From Synura sp. LO234KE (lineage: Eukaryota; Sar; Synurophyceae; Synurales; Mallomonadaceae), in assembly GCA_015143735.1 (NCBI GenBank), contig VKHC01000241.1, forward strand, positions 1 through 14,817: DNA of 14,817 bases, written 5' to 3'. The notes below the pieces were generated by a model. It saw nothing but the letters and a program-made list of their open reading frames with translations. It had not been told where the DNA came from and searched no databases. Position 1 is the stretch's first letter, and each line of letters starts with the position of its first letter. Below, one piece after another: positions 9,391 to 14,817 of the stretch. Both the position numbers and the translations under genes were made by a program.

Positions 9391-9813
9391 CCACATAACT
9401 TCTGGATGATTTACGTTGGATTTATATTGCGCAAACGCCCGTTAATACTAATTCCTGCATTCTGATGCGTCCCTTTGATCCGTCATAAAAATTATCAGCA
9501 GATGAAAATTTTCGGGAAAGTATGAGTAAGAATATTAAGAAAGAATTCAGAGAGGTGAGTTAGGTAAATGTTAATGAGCTGACGTACGCTGAAAATTTTT
9601 ATGGAGTATACAAAGGACGCATTAAAATGCAGATTGTACTATCATCGGGCTATTTGCGCAATATAAATTCATCGTAAAACATCCAGAAGTTTTGTGGTAA
9701 GAGCTACAATAGAGCGCAGTGTATAACCTGCATTTTAATGCATCCCTGGGATCCTCTATAAAAATTTTCAGCGTACGTCTGCTCATTAAAATTTAACTAA
9801 CTCTCCTTTCTGA
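9391..9813. repeat. Nested inverted repeat: three copies in +, -, + order
   Basis: Arm A (9391-9500) is complementary to arm B (9588-9697). Within it, 9420-9435 pairs perfectly with 9653-9668 (16 bp) and 9397-9408 with 9680-9691 (12 bp). A second, overlapping pair is 9547-9632 with 9728-9813. It contains a perfect 22-bp match of 9581-9602 with 9758-9779 and a perfect 14-bp match of 9619-9632 with 9728-9741. The middle segment can thus fold with either neighbour, and the outer copies are direct repeats of each other about 270 bp apart. The second pairing continues weakly to about 9505 and 9860. The structure is seen directly. A rearranged foldback or MITE is the most likely origin, since no coding frame accompanies it. 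Confidence 0.85.
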
Positions 9814-9860
9814 GTCCTGATTTGTACCCATACTTTTCCGACACTTTTCTTCTTAATTCC

Positions 9861-10000
9861 GAAATAAAGTTTTAAAATGATGACAAGAGAAGCACAAGGA
9901 GAATCACATGTATCCCACTTAAAATAAACGAACTCTAATGAAGAGTCGTCCGTGTACCTGTTGTTACTGGGAAGATCCAGTACCGAGTAAGGACAGTCAG
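9861..10000. other. Right flank of the nested repeat
   Basis: No supported feature. Complementarity to the left side of the repeat fades out here, so I cannot fix the outer boundary or find a target duplication. Confidence 0.4.
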
Positions 10001-10740
10001 GGTAAGCCATGCGCCCGAGGGCGCACTTCCACCGGGGATGGATAGTTAGAACGCAACGACATTCCCACCTAACATGAAGGGGAAGACTAAGAAGGGCGTT
10101 GCTTTAGGGATAAAACCACAACGCCTTAAGGATATTGAATTTCCGTTAATAAAAACTGCGCTGGGACAGCTGCTTGCTATTCCAGGGCGAGTGGAAGCCA
10201 CTAACGCCTCCAGCATCACCTAACGGGATAAAAAACTTACCGACGGAGAATGAATAGAGGTCCACCAAAAACCCTGTGCGCCCCGGAGTCATCGACAAGG
10301 GCACCATCCTTTGTGGCTGTTAGGCTGATGTTGAGGAGCCATGCTGCAGAAAAGATGAAGCAGGGGAACTTATCGCCAACCAAGGAAGTGCGAGCATTAC
10401 CAAGCATCGGCACCAAGATCAAAATAAAAAATAAAAAAAGGAAGTAGTTCCACTCGGGGATCCATGGTTTCACAGACATTGCCTGCCCGCCAGACGCCTC
10501 CTCCTCATGCGGGAGCATTTATTACCAAAGTGGCTCAATAAACTTCGCACGTGGAATCTCATCCGAGCCCTCGGTTGCACCTACTCGAGGGTAAGGTGTC
10601 CAAGAATGCTGCGCAAGAGCTGCCCCGTGTCTTCAGCGATGGAGCGTAGCGCACTTATAATTGCTGGATTTTGTGGTAGAAACACCCTCTCGGACGTGCA
10701 TGCCGTCGGACCTCGTCGAGTAGGCCGCGGGGCGTAGTCG
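10000..10740. other. GC-rich island, possibly a decayed retroelement fragment
   Basis: Composition rises again (41 of 60 bases G or C in 10681-10740). A plus-strand frame from ATG 10507 to 10737 carries the residues RTWN at 10546-10557. Many non-LTR retrotransposon endonucleases begin with a similar TWN stretch whose Asn is a conserved active-site residue of the APE-like fold. Four residues are far too few to identify the family, and the following sequence lacks the expected Glu-containing motif in frame. The A-rich run near 10420-10445 could be a relic poly-A tail or chance. Confidence 0.2.
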
Positions 10741-11340
10741 AATATCAGGGGTTGTAAATTCTATGGCTATTCAGGTGGGAGTTGCAGGCGGAGATGCAAA
10801 AGAGAGGACTGCATTATCAGCCCCCTTCAATCTACATATATCCACTGTAGTTGTTTGTTGAGTCATTCATGAAGTTTTTTCCGGGGCTCCAAGTGATGGG
10901 GATCAATGTCCAAAATGGACTTAAGCTCACGATTACGCACGGAATAAAAAAATTCTCGTTTTTCTCTGGTTGGACAGTTTAAGGCTATTGCTCGTTGCCG
11001 AAATATAGACAGGTTACTTTATTACTCTGCTTCCAGGATTTGATTTTGATCAAGGCCATGCATCTTTCGGACAGGCAAAAGCGGCCCCGTTGATGTTACC
11101 CTTTGGATGTATTCTTGCTGCCGATACGCTGGCGCATTAATTATCAAATTTAATCACTAGTTGCGGAAATTCCGAGTGCTGTGATGTTTTGGTCCAAAAT
11201 ATTTTATCTCGTTCAGGATTAAATTTGCTGAAAATCAGGGCCCATGGAACTGGGAACGCTGTTTTGCCCAATTCGAAATAATTAAAATTTACCATTATAG
11301 TACATGTAAAATACATTAAGAAGCTGGGCATCAAATTCCT
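10741..11340. other. Unrecognised stretch containing dispersed repeat copy 2
   Basis: Apart from the short block at 10884-10931 that is shared with 3716-3925, I see no supported feature. A minus-strand frame of about 50 codons (10863-11018) covers that block and includes PHHLEP, but it lies between stops and has no recognised domain. Confidence 0.45.
10884..10931 (+). repeat. Dispersed repeat, copy 2 (shortened)
   Basis: Block one, 10884-10902, differs from 3716-3734 at a single position. Block two, 10910-10931, matches 3904-3925 at 17 of 22 positions. Read on the minus strand, the first block keeps the same peptide, PHHLEP, in both copies. The shorter spacing means that either this copy has a deletion of about 160 bp or copy 1 has an insertion. 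Confidence 0.45.
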
Positions 11341-12547
11341 GGGAGAGCACTAGAGTACTTGAGACAAGTGACCCTCCCGTGGTACGCGACGACATTCTGG
11401 GCAGGGATCTCCTGTGGCCAGTCGAGTTGGGAATATGTGGGCCTTATAGGGCTGCTTAACGAATATACGCTATCACTAGTCCTACTATCACACGTTGGTG
11501 CAGGTAAGGGAGACGATGTGCGGGAGATAGCAGGGGGGAGACGTACAATCTACTACAAGGAATATCAAGGATCAGGTACGCCAGTCTTGGAGGAGCGAGC
11601 CGAAGGGGGCGGGCCGCGCAGCGGCGTAGGCGAGGGAGCACTGGAGTATTGATCAAGACGCTTTATTGGAGGGTGCGTACGCTGGCACAGTTGGCCGGGG
11701 CGGGGCTCGGAGGCAACTGGAGCAAGGAGAAGAAAGCAGTTTGGGTTCGGGGGGAGGAAGGCCTAGGTACAGTTTCAGTCCGAGTTGAGTGGCATGACCA
11801 GGTAAGGGAAGCGAGTAGTATGCACTTTCTGTCTATGGCGTGAATATATATTGTGCCTAGAAGTCATCCCCGAGGGCGATTGAGATCGTGATGGTTACGG
11901 AGGCGAGCTATGGACGAGGTTCCGGGAGTGACGTAAGCCCTTCGGCGGAGCGATCCACCGGCTCGTTGAGGGTAGCATCTCTGTTTGGAGGTAGAAGTGT
12001 GCTTTTACTTTGCAATAGGCGAGCTGGATTCCTCTGTAAGGATATATACGAAATCATTGAACGCGCAGTTGAGGAGGGATCCGTTGGGAAGGAGTCTCCC
12101 GTTCTGGTCCAGGAGCAGTCCGACCGAGTGGGTGGTCCAGGTCCTGCATGCATAAGAGCAGATTCCGAAAGCATGGGAGAGGGCCAAAGGGTGGGCCCTA
12201 ATCCATCGCAGTGCCCATTGATAAGAGCCGACGCCCCAAGAAAGTAAGGGCCGCAGAGAAAGTTACAAGTGAGCTCGATCAAAAGAACGGAGAGGTCTTG
12301 TCCAGCTCGAGGCGGTTGGGCGGACTTGCGGACGCTCCGGCCCATCGATGTATATCCGGTGGAGTAGGCGTAGGGAAGCGGGCAAAAGGGGTTCGCCCGA
12401 GCAAAAGTGAGTGTGGCAGTGGGCACGTGGCGTGTTCAGAGAATCTACCACCAGGGGCCACCTAGGAGTCTAGGGAACCGAAGGGAAGACACGTTTCTTC
12501 TACAGGGAGTCCGTCAATACTAATGCGTCACGACCGAAGGGAATCCC

Positions 12548-12599
12548 AGAGGGAGATTGTGGACTAAAGAGGGAGGTTGTGGAACATAGAGGGAGCAAT
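12548..12599 (+). repeat. 20-bp direct repeat, about 2.5 copies
   Basis: The motif agagggag followed by a G/T-rich half starts at 12548, 12568 and 12588, exactly 20 bp apart. The first two units share agagggag, ttgtgga and little else; the third keeps agagggag and then drifts. This is a small local duplication inside the purine-rich tract. Confidence 0.65.
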
Positions 12600-13796
12600 T
12601 GAGTGCCTTGGGCACGGAAACCGTGACCGATTGCCGTCCGGAAACCAACTAGTAGAGTTACCAATCTCCAGCCTGAAACCATAATGATCGAGAAATAGCT
12701 CCATGACGACAGTCGCGAGCTCGTGCTTAGGGGGAGATAGCGCGAGGAGTTCGTCACGGTGGCGTTGGAGGGCGTCGGGAGAGCAAGGAGTTGTGAATGG
12801 GCACAATCCCAGGGCAAGTGAAGTGGAAAGGCTCCCTGGGAGATCCAGGCACTCAAGGGAGTAAGGAGAGCATAGCGACTAGATGACATTTGAGCGCACG
12901 CTGAGGTGACCAATTAAGGCGGACGGGTGGAGGAGTGGGAGAATTTCGGATGAAGCATGCCAGACGCGCCACGGGGGGGGCGTAGTGTGGTGATTGAAGG
13001 AGGGCTGTAAGGGCGGGCTGACAAAGGTTAGTGAAGCCTGGTACAAGAGGAGGATGATTCGCGAACGCCCAGTTAGTACAGTAAGGTCCGAGCGCGTCCG
13101 CGTGAGAAAAATTATGTCCGGGGTGGATGCCATGGCCGGACTGGGCTGGTTGAGGACAGAACAGATATTCGGAGTTAGCACGGTACGCAGTTGGACGAGA
13201 GGAGGAGGTCGGCGCGTGTAAGGGAGGAAGGAAGCGAGGATTTGTTCTGCACTCAGGGGAAGACTTTAGGGCAAGGAAAATGGACATTAAAAGGATCACT
13301 GTGGAGGCGACAGCAGTCTCGCTCAGATTACGCAAAGGGTGAGAGCATAGTGGATGGTGGTGCGGGAAGCATGCGAGTAGAGGGAATGATGGTGGGAAGG
13401 CGGGCAGGCAAAAAGGTACGAGGAGGTATGCATTCCAAACAAGGATAAGGGGAAAGAAATGGTCCCTTGAATTACAAGAGGTTCACTGAGGGAGAGCTCA
13501 ACAAGGGAGGGGGGCATGGAAGCGCCAATATGTGGACATCTTTAATGTGGAGAGGTACAGAAAACTCTGGCGGAGGGAGAGAGGAGACTAGGTAGAGGTA
13601 CGCGGGGGATGTTACCGAAGAAGAGGTGGCGTGAGGGTATAGGGCGGCTGTGAGCGCCGGTGGTGAGGCGGAAGTAGGATGCTTCCAATGGGTATAGTGA
13701 AGAGAACATGGCAGTTAGGGCAAGTGTGGAGGATCCGTGCGGAGGCAGGAGGGGGAAAGGGCGAAGCAATACTACACAGGAGAACATGTGGAGGCA

Positions 13797-13826
13797 GGGT
13801 GGGGTGGGGACATCGTAGTGCGGGGG
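13797..13826 (+). other. Candidate G-quadruplex
   Basis: Four G-runs lie close together: 13797-13799, 13801-13804, 13806-13809 and 13822-13826. The connecting loops are 1, 1 and 12 bases. This fits the general pattern for an intramolecular G-quadruplex on the plus strand, although the last loop is longer than the usual limit of seven. There is no nearby gene to suggest a role. Confidence 0.4.
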
Positions 13827-14336
13827 AGTCATTAGGATCAGGAGAAGCGTGGCGGGGGTACAGAGGGACAATTAAGAGCGCCGCCACTGTTCCGAGAGTG
13901 GGAACGAGGCGACAGGTGGGGGAACGGCGGGAAGCAGCGGGTAGGTTGCCGTGTGGTTAGGAGCGTTCCCCGGGGGACAAGGTAGTGATGTCAGGCGTGC
14001 AGAAGATAGAGTTTCGAAGACGGACATAGTTGCTGAAGGGGCCAAAGCGCATGAAGTCACTGCGCGAGAAATGGGGATTCCCGGGGGACAGACGAAGTGG
14101 AATTCGTGGCGAGGCACAAGTCTCCTTGATACACCAGGTATTGAATAACGCTGGAAATAAAACAGCCCGGACGGGGAGAGCTAGCAGCAAGTGAGGAGAA
14201 TTGCCACTGGTCTGGGCAGCCTCTCCGAAGAATGATTTGGGCAGCCCGCCGGGTAAGTGGTTCATCCATTATTGACAGTGCGCGATGTAGCAGGGCAAGT
14301 TTCCATTAGACGACATCAGTGGATAAAATCTGTACC

Positions 14337-14573
14337 GACTATAGCTGGTCGACTTTAGATGGACTATGGATGGACTTTAGATGGACTATAGATGGACGAC
14401 TTTAATGGCTGACTAGATGGACGACTTTAGGTGGTCGACTTTGGGTGGGAGACTTTGAATGGTCGACTTTACATGGGTGACTTTACATGGGTGACTTTGT
14501 ATGGAAGACTTTACATGGGTGACTTTGTATGGACGACTTTACTAGGTAGACTTTACATGGACCAGCTATAGCA
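14337..14573 (+). repeat. GACTTT minisatellite with 11- to 14-bp units and inverted end
   Basis: Sixteen units can be read. The first is 14337-14350. Three 11-bp units follow at 14351-14383, then units of 14, 13 and 12 bp, then ten consecutive units of exactly 14 bp from 14423 to 14562. The commonest form is GACTTTACATGGGT. The array closes with 14560-14571, which is the perfect 12-bp reverse complement of 14339-14350 inside the first unit, so the whole array is bounded by short inverted repeats. The pattern resembles tandem-repeat-bearing MITEs or Helitron-like elements known from several animals, but I cannot assign it to a family. Confidence 0.92.
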
Positions 14574-14574
14574 C

Positions 14575-14650
14575 GGTGGTTATGATAATCAAGAATGAAG
14601 TCAAATTTAGTTCCTCAGACGATAGCTTAACTTTTACCATAATAACCACC
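14575..14650. repeat. 9-bp inverted repeat next to the minisatellite
   Basis: GGTGGTTAT at 14575-14583 is the exact reverse complement of ATAACCACC at 14642-14650, with a 58-base spacer. It begins three bases after the end of the minisatellite, so it may be a second terminal repeat of the same element or simply a chance hairpin. Confidence 0.5.
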
Positions 14651-14817
14651 CCCTCCCTGCGACCCCAATTTACACTCGATACAAGAACATGTCACATGCA
14701 CCCACTAATTTCCAATATAGTGTGGAAGAGTATGAGTCTGGCAAGCGTGCTCTCAACCTGATTAAAGAAAGTAAGCACAAACAGAGAGAAGTTGAACTTC
14801 ATAGATCCTACCTTAAA
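14651..14817. other. Window end, nothing recognised
   Basis: A 61-codon plus-strand frame, 14576-14761, runs into this segment and resembles no known protein. No other feature can be supported before the window ends. Confidence 0.5.

Larger units (their letters stand above)
11340..14270 (+). other. 2.9-kb purine- and G-rich tract
   Basis: The plus strand is strongly enriched for G and A. In 13741-13800 I count G 27, A 20, C 8 and T 5; in 13801-13860 G 31, A 12, C 7 and T 10; in 12721-12780 G 29, A 9, C 10 and T 12. Low T on this strand thins out stop codons, which accounts for the crowd of 60- to 172-codon frames on both strands. None has a known domain and most overlap. The tract is not a simple microsatellite. 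It may be a strand-biased satellite-like or mobile sequence, or a region with lasting transcription- or replication-linked skew. Confidence 0.6.

Noticed and set aside
10237-10518. Minus-strand frame with a hydrophobic stretch like a membrane segment
   Set aside because: The Phe/Leu/Ile-rich stretch is simply the complement of the A-rich run near 10420-10445.
11908-12426. Longest open frame in the window, 172 codons on the minus strand
   Set aside because: It lies opposite the purine-rich strand where stop codons are scarce, overlaps other frames on both strands (11888-12247, 12211-12465), and shows no domain I know.
12853-13335. Minus-strand frame of 160 codons
   Set aside because: It has the same stop-poor C-rich strand and low-complexity Pro/Ser/Leu composition, and it overlaps other frames in the same tract.

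Overview
Overview. The window reads as non-coding DNA from a eukaryotic nuclear genome. The longest open frame in 14.8 kb is about 170 codons. No run of frames forms an operon or a recognisable gene, and I see no tRNA, rRNA or CRISPR. Under a uniform-base model several chance frames above 120 codons are expected in six frames of this length, and the ones present overlap each other on both strands. CpG looks undepleted by eye (for example six CpG in positions 8461-8520), which argues against a heavily methylated vertebrate genome. I cannot name the taxon.

Layout. (1) 357-914 is a long palindrome whose ends form a perfect 19-bp inverted match with TA on each side; it looks like a foldback or MITE-type element. 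(2) 2294-2447 is a shorter imperfect palindrome containing CGAG at almost exactly one copy per helical turn. (3) 2930-3930 is GC-rich and carries one copy of a two-block sequence that recurs at 10884-10931. (4) 4440-4870, 6430-7010 and 10000-10740 are GC-rich islands in AT-richer DNA, possibly old insertions, with no identifiable gene. (5) 4880-6430 and 7020-9180 are gene-free. (6) 9391-9813 holds three copies of one sequence in plus, minus, plus order, giving two overlapping hairpins. (7) 11340-14270 is a 2.9-kb tract rich in purine and G on the plus strand. (8) 14337-14573 is a minisatellite whose unit changes from 11 to 14 bp and which ends in an inverted copy of its first unit.

Interpretation. 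No genes work together here that I can show. The recurring theme is inverted and tandem repeat structure: three long foldbacks plus a minisatellite bounded by inverted units. The most likely explanation is old non-autonomous transposons and satellite-like repeats. If the foldbacks are transcribed they could make long hairpin RNA, but the sequence alone does not show transcription.
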